A model generated the notes under the pieces. It did no database searches and was not told the DNA's origin. It saw nothing but the letters and a program-made list of their open reading frames with translations. The position numbers and the translations under genes are program-made. From Acutalibacter muris (GTDB lineage: Bacteria > Bacillota > Clostridia > Oscillospirales > Acutalibacteraceae): 64,000 bases of DNA. The stretch is taken from assembly GCF_002201475.1 (NCBI RefSeq), contig NZ_CP021422.1, forward strand, positions 806,001-870,000. The letters are read 5' to 3'. Shown piece after piece: positions 15,714-24,503 of this stretch (positions within the stretch are counted from its first letter, which is position 1; each line of letters begins with the position of its first letter).

Positions 15714-16544
15714 TTAATATGCGAGGGGGCTGGGGGCGGAGGCCCGCGGTACGCGGCCCTCCAGGCGGAAAAGCCGCCGGATATTAGCGTTGGAGGCCTC
15801 CAGCACCTCGCGGGTAGCGATACCGCGCAGCTCGGCTATTTTCGCGGCCGTGTGGGGTATCAGGCTTGAGTCGCAGCGCTTTCCCCTATAGGGTTCCGGG
15901 GCCATATAGGGAGCGTCGGTCTCTAAGAGCAGACGGTCGAGGGGGATGCTCTCGGCCACCCTTAGTATCTTTTTGGCATTCTTAAAGGTTACCGCTCCGC
16001 CTATGCCGATATACATGCCCAGATCCACTATTTCCCGGGCCATCTCGGCGCTGCCGGAGAAGCAGTGGACAACGCCCTGGGGCCGGTACTCCCGAAGCAG
16101 GGCCAGCACGTCCTGGTGGGCGTCCCGGTCGTGGACGCAGACGGGGTAGTTGAGCTCTTTTGCAAGGGCAAGCTGGGCGGCGAAGACCTCCCTCTGCCTT
16201 TCTCTGGGCGCGCTGTCGGGCCAATGGTAGTCAAGGCCTATCTCACCGACGGCCACCGCGTCTCCGTTTTCCAGCCAGACCCTTAAACATTCCAGCCAGT
16301 TTTCGGGGAGGGTATCGTCGATCTCCTCGGGGTGTATCCCCACGGCGGCGAAGATATATGGGTTCAGGTCCGAAAGCCCCACGGTGGAGGCGCAGGTGAG
16401 GAGCCGGGTGCCCATGTTTATCACGCAGCGCACGCCGGAAAGGGGCAGCTGCTTCTCCAGGAGCCAGGCCCGGTCGCTGTCGAAGGCCTTGTCGTCATAG
16501 TGGGCGTGGGAGTCGTATATCTCCAGGTACTCGCCGGGGCCCAT
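15714..16544 (-). CDS. tatD: TatD family metal-dependent hydrolase
   Basis: A 276-residue TIM-barrel amidohydrolase. Metal ligands are visible in order: DSHAHYDD near residue 12, the Glu in GEIGLDYHW near 98, CVHDRDA near 135, VVHCFSGS near 158 and ETDAPYMAP near 210. TatD enzymes are 3'-5' DNA exonucleases or deoxyribonucleases involved in DNA repair and decay. The start overlaps the end of metG by translational coupling (metG stop one base away), a widely conserved metG-tatD order. The C-terminal tail of about 15 residues (RVPRASAPSPLAY) is lineage-specific. Confidence 0.93.
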   Translation of the reverse strand: MGPGEYLEIYDSHAHYDDKAFDSDRAWLLEKQLPLSGVRCVINMGTRLLTCASTVGLSDLNPYIFAAVGIHPEEIDDTLPENWLECLRVWLENGDAVAVGEIGLDYHWPDSAPRERQREVFAAQLALAKELNYPVCVHDRDAHQDVLALLREYRPQGVVHCFSGSAEMAREIVDLGMYIGIGGAVTFKNAKKILRVAESIPLDRLLLETDAPYMAPEPYRGKRCDSSLIPHTAAKIAELRGIATREVLEASNANIRRLFRLEGRVPRASAPSPLAY

Positions 16545-16545
16545 A

Positions 16546-18522
16546 TCAGCGGACCTTGCTGCCGGCAGGGATATTGTCGGCGAATATCACTTTTACTTCA
16601 TTTTCTCCTGAATCGGCGGCCAGTATCATGCCCTGGCTCTCCACGCCGCAGAGGGTGGCGGGCTTCAGGTTGGAGACGACTATAATATGACGGCCGGTGA
16701 GGTCTTCGGGCTTATACCAGGGGGCGATGCCCGAGGCCACCGTGCGCACCACGCCGGTGCCGTCGTCCAGGCTGAGCTTCAAGAGCTTTTTAGCGCGCTT
16801 TACGGGCTGGCAGTCGATTATCTTCGCCACTCGCAGGTCCACGGCGGCAAAATCCTCTATGCCTATCTTCGCTATGCCCTGGAGCTCCTTGTGGAGCTCT
16901 GCCTTTTTCTGCATATCGTCTTCGGCGGGGGCGGGCTCGCTGTTGGCGTACTTCTCCTCCATGCGCTTTATGATGTCCTCCATCTCCTGACGCTCGAAAA
17001 GGATAGAGGGGGTATCGGTGACCTTACCGCCGTTTGCCGGGTAGTTGTTGGTCTTATCGAGAAGCTCCCAGGGCAGAGGGACGGTGCCCAGCTGCCGCAG
17101 GATAGCGACCGAGGTCTCGGGCATAAAGGGGAACAGTAAGGTCGCGCCGGTGGCGATGGAGTCCACAAGGTTATAGAGCACCGTGGACAGGCGCGGGCCC
17201 TTTTGGGGGTCCTTTGCCAGTATCCAGGGGGTAGTCTCGTCGATATACTTGTTGCAGCGCTTGAAAAGGGCAAATATCTCTGTGAGGGCGTCGGCGGTGC
17301 GCAGGCGCTCCATCTTATCGGCTACCTTGTCCCGGCAGGCCGAGACGCAGGCGTGTAGGTCCTCGTCCTCGGGGGCGGCTATTTTGCAGTCCTCCACCTT
17401 GCCGCCGAAGTATTTGTTTATCATGGACACCGTGCGGTTCACAAGATTGCCCAGGATATTGGCAAGGTCGCTGTTGGTGCGCTCGTTTATCAGGTCCCAG
17501 GTGATGTTGCCGTCGTTCTCAAAGGGCAGCTCCTTTAGGATATAGTAACGCACCGCGTCGGCGTCGAAGATATCCACCAGGTCGTCGGCGTACATCACGT
17601 TGCCGGCGGATTTGCTCATCTTGCTGCCGTCCATCAGGACCCAGGGGTGGCCGAAAACCTGTTTTGGCAAAGGCAGGTCCAGAGCCATCAGGAAGATGGG
17701 CCAGTAGATGGTGTGGAAGCGGGTGATGTCCTTGCCGATAACGTGCAGGCCGGCGGGCCAGTATTTTTTAAAGAGCTCGCCGCTCTCGCCGCCGCAGTGG
17801 TAGCCAAGGCCGGTGATATAGTTGGTCAGCGCATCCAGCCAGACGTAGATGACGTGCTTGGGGTCGAAGTCCACAGGGATGCCCCACTTTATGGAGGTGC
17901 GGGTCACGCACAGGTCCTGGAGCCCGGGCAGCAGGAAGTTGTTCATCATCTCGTTGCGGCGGGAGACCGGCTGGATAAAGTCGGGGTGGGAATTTATATG
18001 GTCGATGAGCCGCTGGGTGTAGTTGCTCATCTTGAAGAAGTAGGCCTCCTCCTGCTCCTTTCGGGGCTCCCGGCCGCAGTCGGGGCACTTGCCGTCTATG
18101 AGCTGGCTCTCGGTGAGGAAGGACTCGCACTCGTCACAATAGAGGCCCTCATAGGAGCTCTTGTAGATGTCCCCCTGGTCGTAGAACTTTTTGAATATCT
18201 TCTGAACCTCTTTTACGTGGTAGTCGTCGGTGGTGCGGATAAAGTGGTCGTAGCTGAGGTTCATCAGGTCGAACTGCTCTTTTACCAGAGCGGAGGTGCC
18301 GTCCACGAACTCCTTGGGGGAGAGATTCGCGGCCTTGGCCTTTTGCTCGTTCTTTTTGCCGTGCTCGTCGGTGCCGGTCTGGAAGTACACGTCATAGCCC
18401 TGCATACGCTTGAAGCGGGCGATGCAGTCGGCTAAAACAGGGTCGGCCACGTTGCCGATATGTGGCTTGCCTGAGGTATAGGCTATAGCTGTGGTGATAT
18501 AGTAAGCGCCTTTTGATTCCAT
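16546..18522 (-). CDS. metG: Methionyl-tRNA synthetase
   Basis: Charges tRNA-Met with methionine in the cytoplasm. The length of 658 residues includes the C-terminal tRNA-binding domain. The HIGH-type motif is in SGKPHIGNV near residue 18, the zinc knuckle has CDEC and CPDC (about 125-147), the KMSKS loop is at GSKMSKSAGN near 300, and the EMAP/Trbp111-like domain (VDLRVAKI) begins near 553. GGAGG precedes the ATG by six bases. No T-box-like leader was recognised in the 190 bases upstream. Confidence 0.97.
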   Translation of the reverse strand: MESKGAYYITTAIAYTSGKPHIGNVADPVLADCIARFKRMQGYDVYFQTGTDEHGKKNEQKAKAANLSPKEFVDGTSALVKEQFDLMNLSYDHFIRTTDDYHVKEVQKIFKKFYDQGDIYKSSYEGLYCDECESFLTESQLIDGKCPDCGREPRKEQEEAYFFKMSNYTQRLIDHINSHPDFIQPVSRRNEMMNNFLLPGLQDLCVTRTSIKWGIPVDFDPKHVIYVWLDALTNYITGLGYHCGGESGELFKKYWPAGLHVIGKDITRFHTIYWPIFLMALDLPLPKQVFGHPWVLMDGSKMSKSAGNVMYADDLVDIFDADAVRYYILKELPFENDGNITWDLINERTNSDLANILGNLVNRTVSMINKYFGGKVEDCKIAAPEDEDLHACVSACRDKVADKMERLRTADALTEIFALFKRCNKYIDETTPWILAKDPQKGPRLSTVLYNLVDSIATGATLLFPFMPETSVAILRQLGTVPLPWELLDKTNNYPANGGKVTDTPSILFERQEMEDIIKRMEEKYANSEPAPAEDDMQKKAELHKELQGIAKIGIEDFAAVDLRVAKIIDCQPVKRAKKLLKLSLDDGTGVVRTVASGIAPWYKPEDLTGRHIIVVSNLKPATLCGVESQGMILAADSGENEVKVIFADNIPAGSKVR

Positions 18523-18611
18523 TGATATCCTCCGTAAGTCTTTGTTTTAAATATATCCAGATATATATTCTCTTATATTATTCCCGTTTCATGCACTCCC
18601 CAAGGTCCCCT

Positions 18612-18716
18612 TTATCGGATAAGCAGGGCCGAGAGGGCTGCCGCCAGCATTAAAAGCGCCAGCGCTCCCGCTACTATGCGGACAAACAGGGTGCGGCGGT
18701 CGGGTCTGGGCTTCAT
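18612..18716 (-). CDS. 34-residue single-helix membrane peptide
   Basis: A short frame with a charged start (MKPRPDRRTLFVR), one hydrophobic helix of about 20 residues and a terminal Arg. An AAGGAG ribosome site is seven bases before the ATG. The layout resembles the small Prli42-type or other single-pass peptides found near housekeeping genes in Firmicutes, but the similarity is only in architecture. It lies about 90 bases upstream of metG in the same orientation and could be co-transcribed. Confidence 0.5.
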   Translation of the reverse strand: MKPRPDRRTLFVRIVAGALALLMLAAALSALLIR

Positions 18717-18798
18717 TGTGCACGCTCCTTTTCTGTGTAAGCCGTAATTAAACTACATTTTACCATTTTTTTTGCTGTTTGTAAACACCCCGACGGAG

Positions 18799-18829
18799 AA
18801 AAAAGCGCTCCCCGAGGGGAACGCTTTTT
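18799..18829 (-). terminator. Terminator after the DUF3267 gene
   Basis: On the minus strand AAAAAGCGTTCCCC and GGGGAGCGCTTTTTT form a long stem with a tiny loop. T-runs occur on both strands. Confidence 0.88.
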
Positions 18830-18832
18830 GGT

Positions 18833-19405
18833 CTATTTTGGCAGGTACCAATATGAATTGAAGCCGCTGGCGTATATTTTTGCGCCGTTTGGCACCTGGG
18901 TGAGGGTGTTGAAGACGTTGTAGTAATCGGCGGCGCCCATGCCGGTGCATATGGCCCCGAACGCGGAGAGAGCCATGTTCGGCAGGGCCATGCCTATGGC
19001 GTAGGGGATAAGGCCGAATACGATATTGGGCAGAAGGGACATGAGGAGGAAGCGAGCTTTCGACATATCCTCGGGGCCAACGACAAAGAGCATACCCTGC
19101 CTGAGGTTGGTGTAGAGGTACACGTCCTTGCGGAAACAGGCCGCGTGCAGCAGCTCGTGTGGAAGAAGAACTGCCATGGGCAGGACACAGCCCAGTATCA
19201 TTTGAAATGTGTCAAAGGTGCTTTTGCCGCGGAAAATGGCGGAGACCAGCAGGAGGGCAATTATGACGGCGCCCAGGACGTTGCCGATTATGGAGAGGGT
19301 CCTGGTGTCTTTAGCCTCTTTGAAGGGGACGGCCCCCGGGCGGTGGGGCCTTTGGGGTAGAGAATCAGGCTCCAGATTATAGACTCCCTTATAGTGAAGG
19401 CGCAT
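18833..19405 (-). CDS. DUF3267-type membrane metalloprotease-like protein
   Basis: A 190-residue integral membrane protein with about four helices and the zinc-protease-like motif HELLH near residue 84 in LPHELLHAACF. A later GMGAADYYNVF segment matches the DUF3267 family's Asp-containing helix. Such proteins resemble site-2-type proteases, but activity is not proven for the family. It starts five bases after the TM2 gene stop and is likely its partner in an operon of small membrane proteins. Confidence 0.8.
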   Translation of the reverse strand: MRLHYKGVYNLEPDSLPQRPHRPGAVPFKEAKDTRTLSIIGNVLGAVIIALLLVSAIFRGKSTFDTFQMILGCVLPMAVLLPHELLHAACFRKDVYLYTNLRQGMLFVVGPEDMSKARFLLMSLLPNIVFGLIPYAIGMALPNMALSAFGAICTGMGAADYYNVFNTLTQVPNGAKIYASGFNSYWYLPK

Positions 19406-19409
19406 GGGA

Positions 19410-20270
19410 TCAGTCCTTCATGATGACACTGTTGCCGTCGAAGCGGGGGCCGGTGGAGGACAGGAGCATCACGCCCTCGATGAAGCCCCAGATTGCCGCC
19501 GCAACGGTGCCTACGCCGCAGGTGAGCACGCCGCCCAAAAGGGCAAGCAGCAGTTGGACGGTGCCACGGCCGTTAAAGCCCATATAGAAGTTGTGTATGC
19601 CGAGGCACCCGAATATCAGGGCCAGAAGACCGGCCGCCAGGCGGCTCTTCTGCTGGTAGCCTATGGGCGGGGTGGTGTACATGGGCTGCTGCTGGGGCTG
19701 GGGCCGGTAGGCCCCGGCGGTGTAGTTGGGGGGCTGATAGCCGGCGTAGGGCTGGGAATACTGCTGGCCCTGGCTTTGGGTCTGGCCCTGGTCCGGGGCG
19801 TTGAAGTTATAGACGTACTGGTTCTGCACCGTGGGCTGCGGGTCCGCCGCCTGGGGCGGCGCGGGCGGCTCCGGGGCGTGGGGCGGCTCCTGAGAGAAGG
19901 GAGACTCCTGAACGGAGGTCTGCTCGGAGGTAAATTTGATAGCCGGTATCTCGGGGTCCGGGTCCAGGGTCAGCTGGGGTGTGGGCTTTTCCCAGGCGGG
20001 TTCCGGGACCGGTTGGGACTCTGGGGTCGGCTGGGGCTCCGGGATTGGTTGGGGCTCCGGGATTGGCTGGGGTTCCGGGATTGGCTGGGGTTCCGGGACC
20101 GGTTGGGGCTCCGGGATTGGCTGGGGCTCCGGGATTGGCTGGGGCTCAGGGATTGGTTGGGGCTCCGGCGCGGGAGCAGGGGGCTCCACGGGCGGGGCGG
20201 CTTCCGCTGTAGGTTCGGCGGGGGTTTCAGGCTGCTGGGTGGTCAGGTCCTTGTTTTCCATATCATTCAT
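19410..20270 (-). CDS. TM2-domain protein with long PEPQPI repeat linker
   Basis: A 286-residue protein. Residues about 35-90 are a tandem [12 protein letters not shown] repeat, then come Pro/Gln-rich spacers (about 100-200). The C-terminal TM2 domain begins [25 protein letters not shown], with two helices and a GxxGxHxFY-type signature. The Pro-rich N-terminus is presumably cytoplasmic and may bind protein partners. GGAGG is about nine bases before the ATG. It is a paralogue of the gene immediately upstream, which lacks the repeat. TM2 proteins have no assigned bacterial function. Confidence 0.85.
   Translation of the reverse strand: MNDMENKDLTTQQPETPAEPTAEAAPPVEPPAPAPEPQPIPEPQPIPEPQPIPEPQPVPEPQPIPEPQPIPEPQPIPEPQPTPESQPVPEPAWEKPTPQLTLDPDPEIPAIKFTSEQTSVQESPFSQEPPHAPEPPAPPQAADPQPTVQNQYVYNFNAPDQGQTQSQGQQYSQPYAGYQPPNYTAGAYRPQPQQQPMYTTPPIGYQQKSRLAAGLLALIFGCLGIHNFYMGFNGRGTVQLLLALLGGVLTCGVGTVAAAIWGFIEGVMLLSSTGPRFDGNSVIMKD
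20020..20170. repeat. 18-bp minisatellite encoding PEPQPI units
   Basis: About eight head-to-tail copies of an 18-base unit (plus strand form GGCTCCGGGATTGGCTGG, with single-base variants such as GGGACC) lie inside the TM2 gene. Each unit encodes one PEPQPI or PEPQPV block, so copy-number change keeps the frame. Confidence 0.9.
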
Positions 20271-20282
20271 GATGGATCCTCC

Positions 20283-20618
20283 TTAATCTTTCAGGAATAC
20301 GCCGTTGGCGTCGGTGTTTATGCGCCCGTCCAGCAGCTTGATGCCGTCCACTATGCCCCATATCTGCATGGCGATGGCCCCAAAGCCGCAGGTCAAAAAG
20401 GATATGAGCAGCTGCATTAGCCCCCGGGAGGTGTTGCCCAGGTAGAAGCTGTGTATGCCGTAGGCTCCCAGGAGTATGCCGAAGACGCCCGCCGCCACGC
20501 GGCTTTTCTGGGAGTAGCCGGGAGGGGGGTCGATGCCGGCCTGGGGCTGGTACCGGGGGGGATTGTACATGGGCTGCTGGCCCTGGGGCTGGTAGCCGCC
20601 GTTATTATAATCTGCCAT
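20283..20618 (-). CDS. TM2-domain membrane protein
   Basis: A 111-residue protein from the ATG with AGGAG 11 bases upstream. It has a Gln/Pro/Tyr-rich N-terminus (residues 1-35), then a TM2 domain (SQKSRVAAGVFGILLGAYGIHSFYLG) with two helices and a short acidic tail ending FLKD. The TM2 part closely resembles that of the downstream gene, including the final MKD/LKD, suggesting tandem duplication with later gain of the repeat linker in the neighbour. Function unknown. Confidence 0.85.
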   Translation of the reverse strand: MADYNNGGYQPQGQQPMYNPPRYQPQAGIDPPPGYSQKSRVAAGVFGILLGAYGIHSFYLGNTSRGLMQLLISFLTCGFGAIAMQIWGIVDGIKLLDGRINTDANGVFLKD

Positions 20619-20940
20619 ATTATGGTCGCTCCTTCTGTTCGGCTTATAGCCGGGAATCGTTTGATGGATATATCTTAGCACGACTTGAAGGGAGAAAGCA
20701 ATAGGGCGGGGGCAAAAGTAAGGTATTCTTAATCAGTGGAAAGAATTTTGGCGGTGAAAGCCCTGGTTTTTAAAAAAAATTTTTATTTTTTTCAGAAAAG
20801 TTCGCCTTTTCTACGAAACTTTTTGGTTTTTTTGAGGGAGGGGTGAGAGGAGGTTTTAAGAGGACAAAGAGTTCGGGTAATTTTCTGAAAGGAGGAGCGC
20901 ACAGAGAATTGGAGGGAAAACCGAAGGGAGGGAATATGCT
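20619..20940. other. AT-rich intergenic region upstream of the phage-like cluster
   Basis: About 320 bases without a convincing gene. Positions 20767-20835 contain long A and T runs and a weak hairpin (AAAAGTTCG with CGAAACTTTTT), in sharp contrast to the GC-rich surroundings. The part from 20836 to 20940 is purine-rich with several GGAGG-like stretches. This is the only place where transcription of the phage-like cluster could begin; no -35/-10 pair stands out. Confidence 0.5.
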
Positions 20941-22068
20941 TTGCTGGGCTTTCGCAGGAGAGAGGAACGGTCCGCCGCGGTCAGCGTGCAGACAAGGCCC
21001 GCGGGAGGACCGGCCCCGCTGCCCGCAGGGGCGGGGGAGAGGGAGCTCTATAGGGTCCTTAGACAGTCGGTGCCAATTATCGACGCGGCCATCTATAAGC
21101 TGCGCAGACTGATAGGGGATTTCAAAGTGAACTGTCCGGACCCCGGGGCGCAGGAGAGATTGCAGAGGTTTCTGGACGGAATCCAGGTGAACGCCGGGGG
21201 CACGGGCATAAACGAGTTCCTGGGGATATACCTGGAGGAGCTCATCACCTATGGCAACGCCGTGGGAGAGATGGTCCTGTCCGGCGGGCAGATAGGAGCC
21301 CTTTATAACGCCGGGCTTAGGGACTTGGAGCTGGCGGAGGACGGAGCCCTGGGGGTGAAGGTATCGGTGCTGGAGCCGGGAGGGAAGCGGGAGTGCGGCT
21401 GTAAGGAGCTGCTGCTTATTTCCGCCCTGAACCCGGAGGCCGGGTCGCTTTGGGGAGTGTCGCTGCTTAGGGGGCTGCCCTTTGTGAGCACGGTGCTCTT
21501 ACAGATTTACCAGACCCTGGGCACCAACTGGGAGCGAATGGGGAACGTAAGATTTGCGGTGACCTGCAAGCCCGACGGCGCGCCGGGGAGCGCGGCGGAG
21601 CGGGCGAGGCAGATGGCGGGGGAATGGAGGAACGCCATGGCCAGCCGGGAGCCCAGGGACTTTGTGGCGGTGGGCGACGTGTCCATAAAGGCCATAGGGC
21701 CCGACAACCAGCTGATGGAGAGCGAGGTGCCCGTGCGGCAGATGCTGGAGCAGATAGTGGCGAAGCTGGGGCTGCCGCCGTTTCTCTTGGGGCTGAGCTG
21801 GTCCTCTACAGAGAGGATGTCCAGCCAGCAGGCGGACGTGCTCACCAGCGAACTGGAGGCCTATCGCAGGGTGCTGACCCCGGTGGTGCTGAAGGTTTGC
21901 AGGACGTGGCTTATGCTGGAGGGGCTGTCGCGGGAATGTGAGGTGGTCTGGGAGGAGATAACCATGCAGGACGAGGTGGACCACGCCAACGCCAGATATT
22001 ATACCGCCAGGGCCAGGAAGCTTGAGAGGGAGCTTGAATTGAGTGAACAGGAGGGAGACGCTTTATGA
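20941..22068 (+). CDS. Phage-type portal protein
   Basis: A 375-residue portal homologue, shorter than the 450-550 usual for PBSX/SPP1-like portals. It begins with RQSVPIIDAAIYKLRRLIG, typical of portal N-terminal regions. The central crown/stem region includes GNAVGEMVL, NWERMGNVRFAVT and GLPPFLLGLSW. In phages it forms the dodecameric ring at one capsid vertex through which DNA passes. The start is TTG with GGGAGGG about ten bases upstream. The protease gene overlaps its stop by four bases (ATGA). No terminase gene precedes it. Confidence 0.85.
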   Translation: MLGFRRREERSAAVSVQTRPAGGPAPLPAGAGERELYRVLRQSVPIIDAAIYKLRRLIGDFKVNCPDPGAQERLQRFLDGIQVNAGGTGINEFLGIYLEELITYGNAVGEMVLSGGQIGALYNAGLRDLELAEDGALGVKVSVLEPGGKRECGCKELLLISALNPEAGSLWGVSLLRGLPFVSTVLLQIYQTLGTNWERMGNVRFAVTCKPDGAPGSAAERARQMAGEWRNAMASREPRDFVAVGDVSIKAIGPDNQLMESEVPVRQMLEQIVAKLGLPPFLLGLSWSSTERMSSQQADVLTSELEAYRRVLTPVVLKVCRTWLMLEGLSRECEVVWEEITMQDEVDHANARYYTARARKLERELELSEQEGDAL

Positions 22069-22997
22069 AGGAAGGGCTTGTAATCAAGGCCCTGGAGCTG
22101 CCGGGGGAGGAGGATATGCGGGAGATCAACCGCTATACCCGCCGGGCCTATGAGCCGGGGGAGGTATACGCCTTCTCGCTGGTGCTCTGTGATAATGAGA
22201 TAGACAGGGATTTTGAGAGGTTTTCCGTGGAGAGCCTGGAGAGACTCCGGGAGCTGTTTTTGGGGAGGACCTGCATCTTTGACCACGAGCGCAAGAGCGC
22301 GAACCAGACGGCGCGGATATACCATACGGAGCTTGAGAGGGTGGACGGCGAGACCACCCAGACGGGAGAGGGGTTAACGAGACTTGTGGCCAGGGCGTAT
22401 CTTCCAAGGACCCAGGGGAACAGGGAGATAGTTGAGCTTATCGAGAGCGGGATACTAAAGGAGGTGAGCGTCAGCTGCGCTGTGAAGCGAGGGGTCTGCG
22501 GTATCTGCGGCAAGGAGAGCTGCGAGCATGTGAAGGGCAAAAGCTATGGGGGCAGGGTGGCCCACACAGTTTTGCTGGAGCCTTTGGACGCTTATGAGTG
22601 CTCCTTTGTGGCGGTGCCCGCCCAGAGAGGGGCGGGGGTCGTTAAGAGCGCCAAGGTGGAGAAGATTTTGGAGAGCGGCGCGGATGGGGACGTTATGCTC
22701 AGCAAGTCCCAGGTAAAGGAGATAGGCGAGCGGTTCAGGAGGCTTTCTGAGAAAGCCAGGTGGGGAGAGAAGTACCGCCGGGAGCTGGAGCGGGGAGTTT
22801 TGAAGTACAGCGCCATCGCCCAGCCGGATATGCCAAGGCACGTGATGGAGAGCGCCGTGAAGGTTCTGGGGATTGAGGAACTGGCGGCCATGGAGAACAC
22901 CTACCGCCGGAGTGCGGAGAAGGCCCTGCCACTGCGGCCCCAGCTGGCGCCCAGGAGGGAGGAACATAGGGACGGCAACAGGGACTTTCTGATATAA
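22065..22997 (+). CDS. Prohead (head maturation) protease, XkdF-like
   Basis: A 310-residue protein. Residues about 30-195 match clostridial prohead proteases: DNEIDRDFERFS, the putative catalytic histidine in CIFDHERKS, the serine in KEVSVSCAV, and a Cys-rich loop CGICGKESCEH followed by GGRVAHTVLLEPLDAYECSF and VAVPAQRGAG. The C-terminal third (about 210-310) is helical and basic and may act as scaffold. It would process or nucleate assembly of the capsid protein encoded next. It is translationally coupled to the portal gene. Confidence 0.82.
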   Translation: MKEGLVIKALELPGEEDMREINRYTRRAYEPGEVYAFSLVLCDNEIDRDFERFSVESLERLRELFLGRTCIFDHERKSANQTARIYHTELERVDGETTQTGEGLTRLVARAYLPRTQGNREIVELIESGILKEVSVSCAVKRGVCGICGKESCEHVKGKSYGGRVAHTVLLEPLDAYECSFVAVPAQRGAGVVKSAKVEKILESGADGDVMLSKSQVKEIGERFRRLSEKARWGEKYRRELERGVLKYSAIAQPDMPRHVMESAVKVLGIEELAAMENTYRRSAEKALPLRPQLAPRREEHRDGNRDFLI

Positions 22998-23013
22998 CGG
23001 ACGGCAGGATAAC

Positions 23014-23027
23014 TTTATTATAATAAA
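23014..23027. repeat. 14-bp AT palindrome before the capsid gene
   Basis: TTTATTATAATAAA is a perfect inverted repeat in an otherwise GC-rich operon, 20 bases before the start of the capsid gene and just upstream of its GGGAGGA ribosome site. It could be an internal promoter element (it contains TATAAT), an operator or an RNA-processing site. Confidence 0.5.
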
Positions 23028-23047
23028 CTTTTAGGGAGGACTTTTTT

Positions 23048-24067
23048 ATGGCTTATTATGAGAACGTTAGTTTGGAGAAGGGTATGTATTCCGTGCCGGG
23101 CAAGAGCTTCAGCCAGGTACTGGAGGAGCTGGACAGCTCTGAAAATTACCGGGGCACGCCAATGGAGGGCCTGGACGCGTATCAGCGGCAGCTGAAGCGC
23201 TTTGCAATAAAGGTGAGCGGCCCGGAGTCCGGGACTGTTGAGAGCTTCTTTATGAGCAGCCAGAGTGCGGCACTGTTCCCGGAATATGTGGCCCGGGCCG
23301 TTAAGCAGGGCATGGACAGTGCCAACCGCGTCACGGACTTAGTGGCGACCGTGACGAAGATAGACGCCCTGGACTACCGCAGCATCACCGCCGAGCCCGA
23401 GACCGAGGGGGACGACGGGAGCCTGACCGTGGTGGCCGAGGGTGCGGCCCTGCCCACAACGAAGATACATACCAGCGCGAGCCTTGTGAAGCTTCAGAAG
23501 CACGGGCGTATGCTGGTGAGCACCTATGAGGCCCTGCGCTTCCAGAAGCTGGACCTGCTGACGGTGACCCTGCGGCAGATAGGGGCATATATCGCCGGGG
23601 CCCAGGTGAAGGACGCGGTGGACGTGCTTATGAACGGAGAGGACGGCAAGTCCGGGCTGACCTTTAAAAAGGGCACGCCCAATTACGCGGACTTTGTGGG
23701 GCTTTGGGCCGCCATGGCTCCCTATGAGCTGAACACCGTGGCGGCCGGGACCGGGGCTATGCAGAAGCTTTTGCAGGTGGCGGAGTTTAAGGACGCCCAG
23801 GCGGGCATGAACTTCCAGGGCACCGGCAGGCTCTGCACGCCGCTGGGGGCGAAGCTTGTGCACGTGCCGGGGATGGCGGCGGACAAGATAGTGGTGCTGG
23901 ATAAGGGCTGCGCCCTGGAGATGGTACAGTCCGGGGACGTCACCATGGACTGCGACAAGCTGATAGACAGGCAGCTGGAGAGGGCCGGGATAAGCGTTAT
24001 CAGCGGCTTTGCCAGGATATTCAAGGAGGCGGCCGCGGGCCTTGACTGCGGGACCGGCGAGGGCTAA
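23048..24067 (+). CDS. Major capsid protein (HK97-fold type)
   Basis: A 339-residue capsid homologue. It shows the N-arm with predicted helices, the E-loop/P-domain region (FPEYVARAVKQGMDSANRVTDLV near residue 77, then SLTVVAEGAALPTTKIHTS) and an A-domain with CTPLGAKLVHVPGM. These features match PBSX/clostridial major capsid proteins. It has the best ribosome site of the cluster (GGGAGGA, eight bases from ATG), as expected for the most abundant product. With no terminase nearby, the shell may hold something other than phage DNA; that is inference. Confidence 0.85.
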   Translation: MAYYENVSLEKGMYSVPGKSFSQVLEELDSSENYRGTPMEGLDAYQRQLKRFAIKVSGPESGTVESFFMSSQSAALFPEYVARAVKQGMDSANRVTDLVATVTKIDALDYRSITAEPETEGDDGSLTVVAEGAALPTTKIHTSASLVKLQKHGRMLVSTYEALRFQKLDLLTVTLRQIGAYIAGAQVKDAVDVLMNGEDGKSGLTFKKGTPNYADFVGLWAAMAPYELNTVAAGTGAMQKLLQVAEFKDAQAGMNFQGTGRLCTPLGAKLVHVPGMAADKIVVLDKGCALEMVQSGDVTMDCDKLIDRQLERAGISVISGFARIFKEAAAGLDCGTGEG

Positions 24068-24103
24068 AAAATGCAAAGTGGGAGAAAAGGGGAGGGTTTA
24101 GGT

Positions 24104-24487
24104 TTGATACTGGATATTGAGAAGGTGACGGAAAAATTTCGGCTCTACAGCGGCGAGGAGTTGGACGGGGCGGAGCCCGGGAGGGACGGGCTCTGCCGGG
24201 AGCTCTGCGGGGAGTGCGCCGTGGAGGTGATGAACAGGGTGAAGCCGGAGGTGTTGCAGGAGGAGGACCCGGAGGAGGCGGGGACCCTTGAGAGCCTTGC
24301 GGCGGCGGAGGCCTTTTACCAGCTGGCGGCGTTGGACCAGGCGGCGGTCCCGCAGGCGGTGAGCTCGGCGGAGATAAAGCTACAGCTGGGGGACAGGCTG
24401 GGCGCGGCGGGAAGGCTGAGAAGGGCAAAGCGGGCGGCCTGCGCGGGGCTGCTGTATGAGGATGAGTTTTATTTTGCAGTGACCTGA
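24104..24487 (+). CDS. Small phage head-tail connector-like protein
   Basis: About 127 residues from a TTG preceded by GGGGAGGG; an ATG at 24071 is also possible and would add 11 residues. The sequence is mostly alpha-helical (LDIEKVTEKFRLYSG, then a long helix-rich middle rich in Ala, Glu and Leu) and ends LLYEDEFYFAVT, a pattern seen in head-tail connector proteins. Its position right after the capsid gene is where PBSX carries its connectors. Assignment is mainly positional. Confidence 0.55.
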   Translation: MILDIEKVTEKFRLYSGEELDGAEPGRDGLCRELCGECAVEVMNRVKPEVLQEEDPEEAGTLESLAAAEAFYQLAALDQAAVPQAVSSAEIKLQLGDRLGAAGRLRRAKRAACAGLLYEDEFYFAVT

Positions 24488-24503
24488 GAGGGGGTAACTT
24501 GAG

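Noticed and set aside
18523..18720. T-box or SAM riboswitch before metG
   Set aside because: No T-box sequence or matching stem pattern was found; the gap instead contains a short gene.
20020..20170. CRISPR array
   Set aside because: The units are contiguous 18-base copies without spacers and encode a regular Pro-rich peptide in frame.
20843..21112. Small gene overlapping the portal start
   Set aside because: It is basic and low complexity with no domain, and it overlaps the portal frame; likely chance.
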